From Bradyrhizobium sp. Ec3.3 (GTDB lineage Bacteria; Pseudomonadota; Alphaproteobacteria; Rhizobiales; Xanthobacteraceae): 64,000 bases of DNA. Positions 18,902 through 28,006 of this stretch are shown here, one piece after another; position 1 is the first letter of the stretch; each line of letters opens with the position of its first letter. Both the position numbers and the translations under genes were made by a program. The notes under the pieces were generated by a model. The model saw only the letters and a program-made list of their open reading frames with translations, made no database searches and was not told where the DNA came from. The stretch is from NCBI RefSeq assembly GCF_000472925.1, contig NZ_AXAS01000045.1, positions 1 through 64,000 of the forward strand. Reading direction: 5' to 3'.

Positions 18902-20408
18902 GGAGGCGCCTCGCAGGGGCATGGCGCCGGACAATGAAATTGGAGCACCGCAGCCATTCGCTATCATGAGGGGGCGAGTCCGGCGCAAACTCCAATTCGA
19001 AATGAAGGCCAACCTCCGGCGGAATTTCGTTGGTCAAGGCAAACCTACGAGCGGCATCGAAGGCGAGGAAATCGTCGACCGTCTCGAGTGCCATAAATCG
19101 TGCTTCTCTCGTCCCCGCGACGGGCACCTGGGCTTCGAGGAAGCGTTGAACCTCCTTGGGGCCGGGTGCAATTCTCTCGATGTATCGCCTGCGCAATTTC
19201 TTCCGGAGTTCGTAGAGGGGATCGTCGGGCCAATCGCCCAAGGGCTTTAGTTCGATAGGTTTGCGCGGCTCGCGGCTCGGTGCATGGTGGAATTCCGACC
19301 ACGGCGAACGAAGCGGCTCGAGACTCCATTCGACGGTGGCGTTCGCGTGCCGCCCTCGCGCGATGAGCCCGTCGAGCCGGCGCACGAGATCCCCTGCCCG
19401 TCCTACCAGGCCGTGGGTGCCGCGCTCGGCGTATTTGATTGTGTTGCGGACGCGTGCCTCAAGTTGGCGCCGGAAGGCCTCGATCCGTTCGAACATTTCG
19501 CCGATATGACCGAAGGTGCTTTCGATCGCGAGTAGATCGCCCTCGACGTCTAGGTTCGCCTCCGACATCGATGGCGAAACGCCTGCGGTGACGTACTCCT
19601 CCGAAAGCACCTGCATAGTCGCGGGCGTATAAGCAATCCGCCTCGCGAGATCGACGATGGTGTCCCTGAACCGGTAAGGATGATTGAACGTCAATATCGA
19701 CTCAAAATCCCTCAGCAGAAGCTGCTCTACGAATTCCTCGAAGAAGGCCTCGAGCCGATCGCCGACCGTCTTGGATTCCATGACGGTACGGCGGATGCGT
19801 TTCAGGTCCGACAGGATGGCGCGTAGGCTCTTGGTGAATTGGTCGACCTGGTTGCGTGCCTCCCGCAGCGCCAGCGCGACCTGCCGTTGCTTCCTGTCGA
19901 CGACCGTTGGATTGAGCTTCTCCACGGCCTCGAGGTTCACGCGGACGGTAACGATGAGGCCGCCGAACCTCTGAGAGACGTCTTTATTCAGGCTGGCCAG
20001 ACGTTGGATCACCAAAAGTGGTCCCATCGACATGTCGACGGTAACGCGTAGGCCGTACTCCTCCTCTTCGAGCCAGCCCCAAGCGATCAGCCGCTGATAG
20101 AGTTGGCGAGCGATGATCAGAGCCCGGTTCGCCGTCTCGGTCTTGCTCGCCGCGGCGCGCTTGATCCGTCTGCGCCCTGCGGACACGACCTCGGGCAGTG
20201 GCTCGCCGAAGTCGTCGCTCTCGTTCCAAAGCGACGGATTGGCCCGCATCACGTCGTAAATTGCGTGCGTGACCTCTTGGGGAGTGGGAAAGGCCGGCGC
20301 GCCAGTGAAGAAGCGGTCGTGTAAGTCCAACAAGACGAGAGAGTAAAGATGCTTGTGATCTCGCGAAAATGCTAGAAATACATCGTCATTGAGGTGTCGA
20401 AACAGCAA
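18891..20408 (-). CDS. jetA: Wadjet type I protein JetA (kleisin-like)
   Basis: A 505-residue protein, first gene of the operon. The family N-terminus MLFRHLNDDVFLAFSRDHKH is reached only with a TTG start at 20408, supported by an AGGGGG ribosome binding site 5-6 bases upstream. JetA is the MukF/kleisin counterpart that bridges JetC heads and holds JetB. The sequence is mainly helical, with long charged helices at about residues 150-240 and 300-340 as expected. The C-terminal part (LRKKLRRRYIERIAPGPKEV onward) matches the cap-binding region. The weak start codon may set low JetA levels; that is inference. Confidence 0.9.
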   Translation of the reverse strand: MLFRHLNDDVFLAFSRDHKHLYSLVLLDLHDRFFTGAPAFPTPQEVTHAIYDVMRANPSLWNESDDFGEPLPEVVSAGRRRIKRAAASKTETANRALIIARQLYQRLIAWGWLEEEEYGLRVTVDMSMGPLLVIQRLASLNKDVSQRFGGLIVTVRVNLEAVEKLNPTVVDRKQRQVALALREARNQVDQFTKSLRAILSDLKRIRRTVMESKTVGDRLEAFFEEFVEQLLLRDFESILTFNHPYRFRDTIVDLARRIAYTPATMQVLSEEYVTAGVSPSMSEANLDVEGDLLAIESTFGHIGEMFERIEAFRRQLEARVRNTIKYAERGTHGLVGRAGDLVRRLDGLIARGRHANATVEWSLEPLRSPWSEFHHAPSREPRKPIELKPLGDWPDDPLYELRKKLRRRYIERIAPGPKEVQRFLEAQVPVAGTREARFMALETVDDFLAFDAARRFALTNEIPPEVGLHFELEFAPDSPPHDSEWLRCSNFIVRRHAPARRLHAQ

Positions 20409-20907
20409 AATGGCCCCCTGCCGGCAATCGCCCCGAACTACCGGGACGCACCGATATCGTTCCCTTTCCGTTCATGTTACCGGGACAAGCTGCGGTTGTC
20501 CATCCGCCGAAGGACCTTGGGTCCCTAACCGCGCTTTCAGTCGCCCTGTCCCGATGGTTGGGAACACCCGAGTTCGTGTTGTAGCCTCGTGCCAGGACGA
20601 AACGCGAATGGCTGCAACGCGCACGCTCTGTTTTCCGCTCGGAGGAGCTACGCGAGGCAATAACTCGGCAATCAGAAGCCTTGTGCGCTACGTAGTGCGC
20701 AGGCGCAGTCAGCCTCTCACACGGTACACTCATGCCATAGTGAACTGTTAGGCAGCTATCAAGTCACGCCAAAATCGAACAAGGAAGTAAGAAGTCTGCC
20801 ACGCAGCCGTCTTTTGGCGCGGCGGATCGTCGGATTTACGACGAGGCATCTCTGAGCTGCAGAGACGAGATCCACTCCAAACCTCCCATTTACGAGTCCA
20901 GCTAGCT
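20409..20907. other. Divergent intergenic region between jetA and a sigma-54-type gene
   Basis: No gene is visible. It should hold the jetA promoter on the minus strand, but no convincing -35/-10 pair stands out. The right side leads into a sigma-54-type promoter at 20908. Confidence 0.4.
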
Positions 20908-20922
20908 GGCACGGTTGTTGCC
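20908..20922 (+). promoter_or_regulatory. Sigma-54 (RpoN) -24/-12 promoter
   Basis: TGGCACGGTTGTTGC matches the consensus TGGCAC-N5-TTGC at every conserved position, with the exact spacing. It lies 33 bases before the ATG at 20956 and points at it. In rhizobial symbiotic regions such promoters are usually activated by NifA, but I found no perfect TGT-N10-ACA upstream activator site, so the activator is unknown. Confidence 0.75.
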
Positions 20923-20955
20923 AACCGTTGAATGTCAAACTAACAGGACAAAACA

Positions 20956-21516
20956 ATGTTGCGATTATCCGCGGTCATGCTGCTCGCGCTCCTGCTTCTC
21001 CAACCAGCGTTTGGCGAGCAGACCAACACTCTTATGCCACGCAACCTCGGTGGCACGCCAATGACTAAGTTTGCTGGAAACTGGTCTAATGAGGATCGGA
21101 GCACCGGCATCATTACACGCATATTTGTCGACCAGCAGTTCGACAAAGCGCTTGTTCATGCGTGGAGCAGATGTCGTCCTACCGACTGCGATTTGGGTAT
21201 TGCGCGGACGCCGAGTTTCGAGGCCTACTATGGAAGCCTAGAAGTTAAATGGCACTCTAGGTCCTCAGTGATACGCGCAAACTTGGCGCTCGTAAGAGGT
21301 GATCGATTGCAAGTAAGAACGAAAGTTCACTTCACCGACGACTCCGGCAGATCGGATTATACTTTCGTTGACTATTTTATCCGAGTACCCGAGGAGGCCT
21401 ACCGCAAGAGTGCATACTCGCCAGCCACCATCCTCAATACCGCAGGTTCATTGTTTGGATCAAAAAGAGCGGCGGATGTGTCCTTGCTTCCGAATAACTT
21501 ATGTCCCTCTGTTTGA
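20956..21516 (+). CDS. Secreted protein of unknown function behind a sigma-54 promoter
   Basis: A 186-residue protein with a clear Sec signal peptide (MLRLSAVMLLALLLLQPAFG, cleavage near GEQ). The mature part has KFAGNWSNEDRSTGIITRI, then VHAWSRCRPTDCD with two cysteines that may form a disulfide, then beta-rich sequence (SLEVKWHSRSS, VRTKVHFTDDSGRSDYTFVD). This resembles a rhizobial family of small periplasmic proteins without known function. A ribosome binding site (AACAGGAC) lies 8 bases upstream. The C-terminal 15 residues look less conserved and may be a frayed end. The sigma-54 promoter just upstream suggests expression under nitrogen-fixing or other RpoN-controlled conditions. Confidence 0.7.
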   Translation: MLRLSAVMLLALLLLQPAFGEQTNTLMPRNLGGTPMTKFAGNWSNEDRSTGIITRIFVDQQFDKALVHAWSRCRPTDCDLGIARTPSFEAYYGSLEVKWHSRSSVIRANLALVRGDRLQVRTKVHFTDDSGRSDYTFVDYFIRVPEEAYRKSAYSPATILNTAGSLFGSKRAADVSLLPNNLCPSV

Positions 21517-21865
21517 AGAGGCTTGCTCGCTTTCGTGTAAATTCGGCTCCAGCCCAACAGCGATAGCATCGAGGCCAGAGCTCTATAATCCATCAGCTTG
21601 TTTTGTTGCTCACTCATAGTAGGCGGAGCTTAAGACCGGCGATGGATTGTGGGCATCGGATTTAGGCGAGGACGCTGGCGCTAAGGCTGCTCAGGATTGT
21701 TCACAAAGAGACTTCGTCGGTTCGACGCTGGCGAGCACTCTTGCAGCCGGGCAGCCAGAAGAGAGCTCTTGGCAGCACTTGGAAGACGATTTTTTACGTC
21801 ACCGCTGGTGTTGATTCTACAGCGATCGCGAACAAGGCCCTGCTCCAGGCAAGGGACAGCAACCA
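21517..21865. other. Intergenic region upstream of the hemN fragment
   Basis: No gene is recognised. A TTGC-N5-TCAA sequence at about 21866-21880 only partly resembles a FixK/FNR box and is not called. Confidence 0.35.
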
Positions 21866-22163
21866 TTGCAGTCATCAACTCTAAAGAAGTATTGTGATGC
21901 CCAGTCGCCTTGGTATACGATCTATCCAACGGTATCACAGTTCGCCGCTGAGGTCGGTGTCGAGGCCTGTGAGAAATGGCTAAGGCGCCTACCGTCCCAC
22001 GAGCCTGTATCGCTCTATTTACATATTCCGTTCTGCCGATCGATTTGCCGGTATTTGGTTTGCCAACCGCCATGACCCTGCAGGATGGGCCGATCCTCGA
22101 TTATTTGGCGGTGCTGCGCGAAGAGATCCGTTTGGTCGCCGAGCACCAAAAGAGCTACCGATG
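21866..22163 (+). pseudogene. hemN: hemN 5' fragment (oxygen-independent coproporphyrinogen III oxidase)
   Basis: The first 55 residues (MQSSTLKKYCDAQSPWYTIY, LRRLPSHEPVSLYLHIPFCR) match the HemN N-terminus. The radical-SAM cysteine motif CxxxCxxC is damaged (FCRSICRYLVC), and the frame shifts at about 22060. The protein resumes as DGPILDYLAVLREEIRLVAE in another frame and stops by 22163. About 100 of an expected 450 residues remain. HemN makes haem under microaerobic conditions and hemN copies are common on symbiosis islands. This one is non-functional. Confidence 0.8.
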
Positions 22164-22374
22164 ATCGCAGTGTTGATCTCGATGGATGATCCCGACGGGA
22201 ATATTACCCTGGCCAAGGGCCAAGCGCGGCCCAAGGCACCCGATGGGAGGGTGCGTTTACGTTCCCTTCAGAAGGCGTTCGCAGTCCCTTGCTCGCGCGC
22301 TTAATGAATTCGCCAAACGCTCTGTGACGGCGTTGCCCAATCCCTCTTGTGCGCGCGCGGATCTCGGTCACTAG

Positions 22375-23998
22375 CCCGTCATATTCATCAGCGGATTATT
22401 GAGGGGCTGGCGAGCGTGGCGTAAGCCGCTGAGGTGGCGTAGGATTCGGTTGCTGACACCCACCCTCCGCGCATCCGGGCCGCCGCCACACTCGCCATGA
22501 CCGACAATACGAGTCTGCCGTTCTCATTTCCAGCCGTTTCCCGCAAGAAGATCACAGCCGCGTTTGACGGCGGCAGGCTGACGTCGGATGGCGGCGTCAT
22601 GCTTCTGGCCATGGCGGACCAGCGCCTCGGCTTGGCCGCGAAGTTGTCCTGCGTATTCCCCGAGCGGCGCGATCCGGGACGCATCGTGCACAGCCTTGGG
22701 GATATGATCCGCGCCCGCATCTTCGCCATCGCGTGCGGCTACGAGGATGGCAATGATCTCGATCGGTTACGCGGCGATCCGGCGTTCAAGCTGGCCTGCG
22801 GCCGGCTGCCGGACACTGGCCGTGATCTGTGTTCGCAGCCGACGCTATCGCACCTAGAGAATGCACCACACCTGCGTGAGGTGATCCGGCTGAGCTATGC
22901 GCTGGTTGACCTATGGATGGACAGCTACGCGCGAGCGCCGAGCGCAATCACGCTCGACATCGACGACACGGTCGACGTGGTGCATGGCCGTCAGCAACTC
23001 TCGCTGTTCAATGCCCATTATGACGAACACTGCTTCCTGCCGATCCACGTCTACGACACTGAGCACAGCCGGCCTGTTGCGGTCATGCTGCGCCCCGGCA
23101 AGACGCCGAGCGGCATCGAGGTGCGAGCACATCTGCGCCGCCTGGTTCGGCGCATTCGGCGGCGCTGGCCCGATACGCGTATCACCTTCCGCGGCGACAG
23201 CCATTACGCCTGCCCCGAGGCGATGACTTTTTGCGAGCAAAACGGCATCGATTACGTCTTCGCGCTGGCCGGCACCAAGCCGCTCGCCAGAAAGGTCGAC
23301 GAGGTCTGCGATGCTGTTCGAACCAAACGTGCGGTCGAGAACAAGATCGTGGTTCGCGGCTACACCGAGACCCGCCACGCGGCAGGTTCCTGGCATCGTG
23401 AGCGCCGCGTCATCGCCCGCATCGAGGCAACCCAACAAGGGCTCGACATCCGCTACGTCGTCACCAGCCTGAATATCGGCTCGGCCGAGTGGATCTATGA
23501 TAGCCTCTACTGCGCACGCGGACAGGCCGAGAACCTGATCAAGCTGCACAAGACCCAGCTCGCCTCCGATCGCACCAGCTGCCGCTCGGCGCTCGCCAAC
23601 CAGGTCCGCCTCGTCTTCCACACCGCCGCCTATTGGCTCATCCTCGCCGTGCGCGACGCCATCCCGAAGCCGCGTGATCTGGCAACCGCCGAATTCAACA
23701 CCATCAGGCTCAGACTTCTCAAGATCGCAGCCCGTGTCATCGAGACCGCCAGCCGCGTCCGTCTGGCCTTCGCTGCAGCTTGCCCCGACGCCGACCTGTT
23801 CCGCGGCTTGGCGAACGCTCTGGTCCCGCAAGCGCCCTGACGCGCGGGGCATGAGCCCCGGTCATCCCCGCCGCCGTCCTCCAACGCGTTCACGAAGTCC
23901 GGTCGAAAAGCGGCGAAAAAGCCGTAGCGTTCGCGCGCGCCTTCACCCACGACCGGAAATGTTCCAGCAGCCCGCCCGGCAGTCATGAATAAGACGGG
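22375..23998 (+). mobile_element. Complete IS1380-family insertion sequence
   Basis: A 1624-bp element with matching inverted ends, a 4-bp CTAG target duplication and one full-length transposase gene. It is the only insertion sequence in the window that looks intact on all counts, and may still be active. It interrupts a minus-strand membrane-protein gene. Confidence 0.88.
22497..23840 (+). CDS. IS1380-family transposase
   Basis: A 447-residue full-length DDE transposase (Transposase DDE group 1). The N-terminus has FDGGRLTSDGGVMLLAMADQ, the DNA-binding part. The catalytic residues lie in ITLDIDDTVDVVHG (first Asp), ITFRGDSHYACPEAM (second Asp) and CARGQAENLIKLHKTQLASD (Glu). No frameshift or stop interrupts it. 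It is the sole gene of the element and is read from inside it, starting about 120 bases from the left end. Confidence 0.93.
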   Translation: MTDNTSLPFSFPAVSRKKITAAFDGGRLTSDGGVMLLAMADQRLGLAAKLSCVFPERRDPGRIVHSLGDMIRARIFAIACGYEDGNDLDRLRGDPAFKLACGRLPDTGRDLCSQPTLSHLENAPHLREVIRLSYALVDLWMDSYARAPSAITLDIDDTVDVVHGRQQLSLFNAHYDEHCFLPIHVYDTEHSRPVAVMLRPGKTPSGIEVRAHLRRLVRRIRRRWPDTRITFRGDSHYACPEAMTFCEQNGIDYVFALAGTKPLARKVDEVCDAVRTKRAVENKIVVRGYTETRHAAGSWHRERRVIARIEATQQGLDIRYVVTSLNIGSAEWIYDSLYCARGQAENLIKLHKTQLASDRTSCRSALANQVRLVFHTAAYWLILAVRDAIPKPRDLATAEFNTIRLRLLKIAARVIETASRVRLAFAAACPDADLFRGLANALVPQAP

Positions 23999-24362
23999 CT
24001 AGATCCGGAATCTGCTCGGCCATGGCGATTAGGTTAGCAATTAGTTTGTCCGAATCAGCGCGCGTTTCGTGCGCGAACTTTTGCCATCGGCGCAAGCCGA
24101 TCTGGCTAAGCTTGTATTCACCGCCAACTTTCATCGCGAGCTTGATCTTCAGCAAGTCAACATCGTCGTAGGGAAGATCAACGAACGACGAGAACGTAGC
24201 CAAATTCGGCTGGCGTATTGCGAAAGACGATCTAGCGAACATCTCCGACCATATGCCAATCGCGCGAAGAAGCGCGGCTATCGTGACGAGCCCGATATTC
24301 ACGAAACGTGATCGCACGGGGATACGTTTCAAGTTGCTCGAGGCTTCTCGGCTTAGAAGCAT

Positions 24363-24867
24363 TCGGTACTGCCGATCCGTAGTGGTGACTTGCTATCGAT
24401 GATGCTCACGTTGAGCCTGCGCGGCTTCCACAGACCGCAAGCTGATCGGCGAAGTGATAATCAACGTTCAGCGCTTGGCCACTGCGCACGCTGATCTCCC
24501 TCATCATGGGGACTACCGCGAGCCTGGCGCAACCGAGGCCGACTGTCTACTACTGGCTGCGGTCGTCCATTCTGTTCGAGCCGAGGACGTCCGGTAGAGC
24601 AGTCAAGCGCTCGCGATTGTCCAGGCGTTTGGCACGTATTCTCAAATTGGACTGGTTCTTCCTTGCTTTCTGATAAATCATTCTTGCAGACATGCCTCAC
24701 GATCATCTCAATGCGCATGTCCAGCAGGAGACTCAAAATTCAAGAAGCGTGAATTACATCGCAGCATTGTCACGCCGCTACATTAGGATTGCATTAATTA
24801 ATTGCAAAGATGGAACCGATGCATCGGTTCCCGCCACGAAATGAATTGGACGAGGAGACTATCGATC
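24363..24867. other. Intergenic region upstream of the response regulator
   Basis: No recognised gene. A plus-strand frame at about 24450-24597 (ending ...VRAEDVR, TAG) may be the tail of a decayed transposase but is too short to call. The 24740-24800 part is AT-rich and probably holds the response-regulator promoter. Confidence 0.35.
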
Positions 24868-25590
24868 ATGATTACGAGTCCGGCAACGATTTATGTGGTT
24901 GATGATGATGAGCAGATCAGGAGCTCTCTTGAAACTTTATGCCAGAATGCTGGGATTCGAGTGAGGTTGTTTGCTTCGATTGACGAATTGGCGATAGAGG
25001 ACTTCTTTCACGGCCCGTCTTGTCTGGTGCTGGACGTTCGCTTTCCCGGCACATCTCCGACGGGCTTAGACCTGCAGCGCACTCTCCACGAGTCAGGGGT
25101 CTCGATTCCTATCGTCTTTATCAGCGCCGTTTCGGATGTTCGGATCTCGGTGGAAGCGATGAAACGTGGTGCGGTGGATTTCCTGCCCAAGCCGTTCCGC
25201 GAGCAGGAATTTCTCGATGCGGTGCGGGTTGGCATCGAATTCGACCGAAAGCGACTTGAGCGCGAACACGCTGTGCGCGAAGCGCGACGACGCGTCGAGG
25301 GGCTCACGGCACGGGAGCGCGACATCTTACCATTGGTTGCGGACGGATTGCTCGCCAAGCAGATCGCGGTCAGGCTGAATGTCAGCGAGGTGACGGTGAA
25401 GGTTAATCGTGCGCGGATGATGAGAAAACTGGAGCTTCGTTCACCTGTCGAGGTGGTTAGGCTCGTCGACAGCATGAGGACAGACGTTACAACGGCACGT
25501 CCAAGCATCCTCAAATCAAACGTAATTCACCTCCATACGCGATCGAAAGCGGCAAATCTCGACAGCAGCTCCGCATTCACTCTACGATGA
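24868..25590 (+). CDS. FixJ/NodW-type two-component response regulator
   Basis: A 240-residue protein. The start ATG 24868 (MITSPATIYVVDDDEQI) follows a GAGGAG ribosome binding site. Residues 1-120 are a receiver domain with the acidic pocket Asp12-Asp13, the phosphate-accepting Asp56 in SCLVLDVRFPG and the conserved Lys in DFLPKPF. Residues about 145-200 are a LuxR-type helix-turn-helix (LTARERDILPLVADGLLAKQ, VSEVTVKVNRARMMRKL). The layout is that of FixJ, NodW and NwsB, which activate nodulation or microaerobic genes. No cognate histidine kinase is adjacent, so it may be an orphan paralogue. Exact identity within the subfamily is not settled. Confidence 0.82.
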   Translation: MITSPATIYVVDDDEQIRSSLETLCQNAGIRVRLFASIDELAIEDFFHGPSCLVLDVRFPGTSPTGLDLQRTLHESGVSIPIVFISAVSDVRISVEAMKRGAVDFLPKPFREQEFLDAVRVGIEFDRKRLEREHAVREARRRVEGLTARERDILPLVADGLLAKQIAVRLNVSEVTVKVNRARMMRKLELRSPVEVVRLVDSMRTDVTTARPSILKSNVIHLHTRSKAANLDSSSAFTLR

Positions 25591-25689
25591 TCGACCACGC
25601 TCTTTCGGACGACGCATGCATGCCTAAAGTACCGGCTCTGCGCCGCCACTATGCACGAAAGGAGCTCGAGAGATGCACCTGGTGAGACG

Positions 25690-25965
25690 CGCGGCCGCCT
25701 GGCGGCCACGCGGCCGATTTTTGGCTGCTCAAGTAAGACGACAAACTCATTAGCCTGTCGGCGAAGTTCGTGGGCCACCATCGCAGGGCTGCGTGGCTGC
25801 CGTCGAGACCACGGTTACGTGCACGCCGCGCCGCTGCACGCCTTCCAGGAACCGGCGGAAGTTGCCGTCCCCTGGGGCACTCCTGGGCCAAGCGAACGCA
25901 GATTTGGGGGGAGTGTGAGAGCACGCCTTAGGCCAAAGATCGCGTCCGACAGGGACCGCAGCCAA
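25690..25965 (-). pseudogene. NYN-domain (LabA/DUF88-like) protein fragment, frameshifted
   Basis: Minus-strand pieces give APGDGNFRRFLEGVQRRGVH followed by VTVVSTAATQP, the late beta-strand and helix of a NYN nuclease-fold domain. After a frameshift near 25800 comes MVAHELRRQANEFVVLLEQP with KIGR, which is the family's next segment. The N-terminal half with the catalytic Asp residues is gone. It is a non-functional remnant. Confidence 0.55.
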
Positions 25966-26104
25966 CGATTGGCCTCAAGATCAAGGCGGCAAAGTTGGCG
26001 CGGCATGCGCCCAACTATGGTTCGTTGCTGCGTCTCGAATAGGCATGTCTAATTTTGCGGGACTTACGCCAAGCACACTCACCTCGCCTCGGCGGCGATT
26101 TCAA

Positions 26105-26368
26105 TCAGCGCTGCAGCCGTCCATGTCGCTCGAACGCGTAGATCGGATTGATGCCGCAATAGGCGTTTGTGCCGGATGCGCTGGTCATACACTGGCCATA
26201 GGTCGAGAACTGGCAATTGCCCGGATAGCCCCAACTACGTCCCTGAAGGCAATAGAGGTCCTGCGGAGCGGGGGGCATGCGGCTCCCATCCCGTGGAGCG
26301 GCGGTGGAACGCGGTCCAGGACCGACGATGAAGGAAAGCGCTAGCGCAAGAATGCAAAGGTAACGCAT
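26105..26368 (-). CDS. Small secreted DUF3551 protein
   Basis: An 87-residue protein with a signal peptide (MRYLCILALALSFIVGPGPR) and the DUF3551 pattern: a Cys in DLYCLQGRSWGYPGNCQFST, then YGQCMTSASGTNAYCGINP. The four mature cysteines probably form disulfides in the periplasm. This family is abundant in Bradyrhizobium and close relatives, which supports the organism call. Function unknown. It stands alone on the minus strand. Confidence 0.85.
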   Translation of the reverse strand: MRYLCILALALSFIVGPGPRSTAAPRDGSRMPPAPQDLYCLQGRSWGYPGNCQFSTYGQCMTSASGTNAYCGINPIYAFERHGRLQR

Positions 26369-26867
26369 GAGAGTCTAGCCTCCGTTGAGTCTTGCCGAGG
26401 ATAGCGGATCCGCACGGCATGGTTTGATCTTAGTCAACGGCAAACAGCCCGCCGCGGTCGCTGCCAGGACACTGTCCGAGAAGAGGTCACAATCGCACAC
26501 GAAAGCTCTCGTTGGCGTTCGCTGGCTGCGGGATCTGCTTTTCGATGAGACGCGCGCAATATTCCTGCCGTTTCGGCGACGAAATCGCATTTTTGCTGCG
26601 TCATGCGAGCGTTCGCGCTGCGGACCGGCGAAGCTCGGGTATGGACAGGACAGCCAGCAATGCCGAATTGGTTTCGGTGGTCGAACCGTCGGTCAACAAG
26701 GCTCGATCCCACGACTTGTCTGATCGGTCACGCCCACGTGCTCAAACAGGGCGGATGTCCCTCTCTATCGGAGCTGCGGGAGGATCGGAATGTCTTGGCA
26801 CTCGTCACACTTGATGTCGGCCTCGGCCCTCGTCTAAATTGAGTGACTTCAATATGGAGATACAGCA
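26369..26867. other. Intergenic region upstream of the cold shock gene
   Basis: Only overlapping frames without recognisable content are visible here. The last bases before 26868 carry the GGAG ribosome binding site of the cold shock gene. Confidence 0.4.
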
Positions 26868-27074
26868 GTGGCAATCGGTACTGTGAAGTGGTTCAACCCG
26901 ACCAAGGGATATGGGTTTATCGAACCGGAAGATGGGGGGCCTGACATCTTCGTGCACGTTAGTGCCGTTGAAAAGGCTGGCCACACTGGCCTGGCGGAGG
27001 GCTCCCGAATTAGCTACGAGCCTAAGACCGGTCGTTCTGGGAAACTTTCCGCTGAAAATCTCCGCGTTGGATAG
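26868..27074 (+). CDS. cspA: Cold shock protein (CspA family)
   Basis: A 68-residue single cold-shock domain. The start is GTG 26868, with GGAG 8 bases upstream. RNP1 is KGYGFIEP and RNP2 is DIFVHVSAV, the nucleic-acid-binding strands. The protein binds single-stranded RNA or DNA and acts as an RNA chaperone. Its start is typical (AIGTVKWFNPTKGYGFI). It is a monocistronic gene among debris. Alphaproteobacteria carry several paralogues, so the gene symbol is generic. Confidence 0.93.
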   Translation: MAIGTVKWFNPTKGYGFIEPEDGGPDIFVHVSAVEKAGHTGLAEGSRISYEPKTGRSGKLSAENLRVG

Positions 27075-27298
27075 GATCTTCAAAAGGACTTCGTAGACCG
27101 AATTGATCCGCGGTGTGTGGCTCTCGATCATCGCAAGGAAATAGCTCACGCGCGGTGCCCTGAGGCCGAGCCCTGTCCAGGAACGTAATTGTGACATCGA
27201 TTTAAACCTTCCGGCGGTTCTGTCTTTGCAGTCAAGTTTGCGCCGCAAGTCTCAGCCGGAAGACGAGCGGGGCTTCAACTTGCTTTCGCCACGCAAGT

Positions 27299-27730
27299 TT
27301 AGCGATCGGACGTGGAGCGTAACGCTCGTTTCGCTCCAACGAGCACCCGGTACTCCGGATGTTGCGCGAACTGCGCAAGGCGCCATACAGCGGCCACGCC
27401 AACACTGCGGCTTAGATGGATCGCCCGGTCATTGCCAACGTAGACGGCGACATGAGCTCCCCAGGCGCTTTGGCTCTTGTTGAAGAGTAGGAGGTCTAGC
27501 GGGCGGTATTCGTCGACGGAGATCGTATATGCCGTATCCTCCCAAAGATTACTTGATCGCAGCTTGGGAACGTGTCGCCCGAAGTGCCGCAGCAGTTCGT
27601 AGGCGAAGTTCTGGCAATTTGCCCCGCTTCCAATGTCTGGCAGAGTCGGCGAATTCGGATCATGGGCGGTGTCGTAGCGTATCCGCCAAAATCGTTCGGG
27701 AATCTCAGGGTCAATATCGATGGTGCACAT
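27299..27730 (-). CDS. NlpC/P60-like cysteine peptidase or amidase
   Basis: A 143-residue protein from ATG 27730, preferred over a TTG at 27781 because a GAGG lies about 12 bases upstream. The Cys is in SGANCQNFAYELLRHFG and the His in WGAHVAVYVGNDRAIHLS, the order and spacing of a compact NlpC/P60 (C40-type) papain-like fold. The third polar residue probably lies in the following strand. Such enzymes cut peptidoglycan stem peptides or related amides. No signal peptide is visible, so it may act in the cytoplasm or be exported another way. No operon partner. Confidence 0.65.
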   Translation of the reverse strand: MCTIDIDPEIPERFWRIRYDTAHDPNSPTLPDIGSGANCQNFAYELLRHFGRHVPKLRSSNLWEDTAYTISVDEYRPLDLLLFNKSQSAWGAHVAVYVGNDRAIHLSRSVGVAAVWRLAQFAQHPEYRVLVGAKRALRSTSDR

Positions 27731-28006
27731 GCTCGTAGGCGCCTCAATGAAAAAAAGGAGATTCCGCTGCGTGACATTCAATCGACGATTGGCCCTGACT
27801 ATTCGCTGACCCGCCGCTGCGCGATCCGAGAGCTGACCTTCAGGGTGGAGAAACGTTCCTCACTCGATAACGATAATTTGGAATCCATTGCTATGGAACA
27901 ACGACGCCTGCGAATTTGCACGTCCAAATTTGGCATTTGTGATGCGAAAGATTGAATGCTCGGGAATGTAGATGCTACAAATTACCTCACGCAAGGATAG
28001 CTTAGA

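Larger units (their letters stand above)
22371..24002. repeat. Target site duplication CTAG and terminal inverted repeats of the IS
   Basis: CTAG occurs at 22371-22374 and again at 23999-24002, directly flanking the element. The element's left end reads CCCGTCATATTCAT. Its right end, read from 23998 on the minus strand, is CCCGTCTTATTCAT, a 13 of 14 match. A 4-bp duplication and ends starting with CC fit the IS1380 family. Confidence 0.85.
22204..24362 (-). pseudogene. Membrane-protein gene split by the IS1380-family insertion
   Basis: The minus-strand frame begins at 24362 (MLLSREASSNLKRIPVRSRF) with one probable membrane segment (VNIGLVTIAALLRAIGIW), and runs to ...MAEQIPDL at 24003, where the IS begins. 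If the IS (22375-23998) and one copy of the CTAG duplication are removed, the frame continues without a break on the other side as VTEIRARTRGIGQRRHRAFG and ends at TAA 22204-22206. The restored protein has about 178 residues. I recognise no family. The in-frame restoration shows the gene was intact when the IS arrived, so the insertion is probably recent. Confidence 0.65.

Noticed and set aside
20745..20765. NifA upstream activator site (TGT-N10-TCA) before the sigma-54 promoter
   Set aside because: The second half-site should be ACA, and the distance to the promoter is only just in range. Not good enough to claim.
21866..21885. FixK/FNR box before the hemN fragment (TTGC-N5-TCAA)
   Set aside because: One half-site is imperfect and the spacing is one base short of the TTGA-N6-TCAA pattern. 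The gene is dead in any case.
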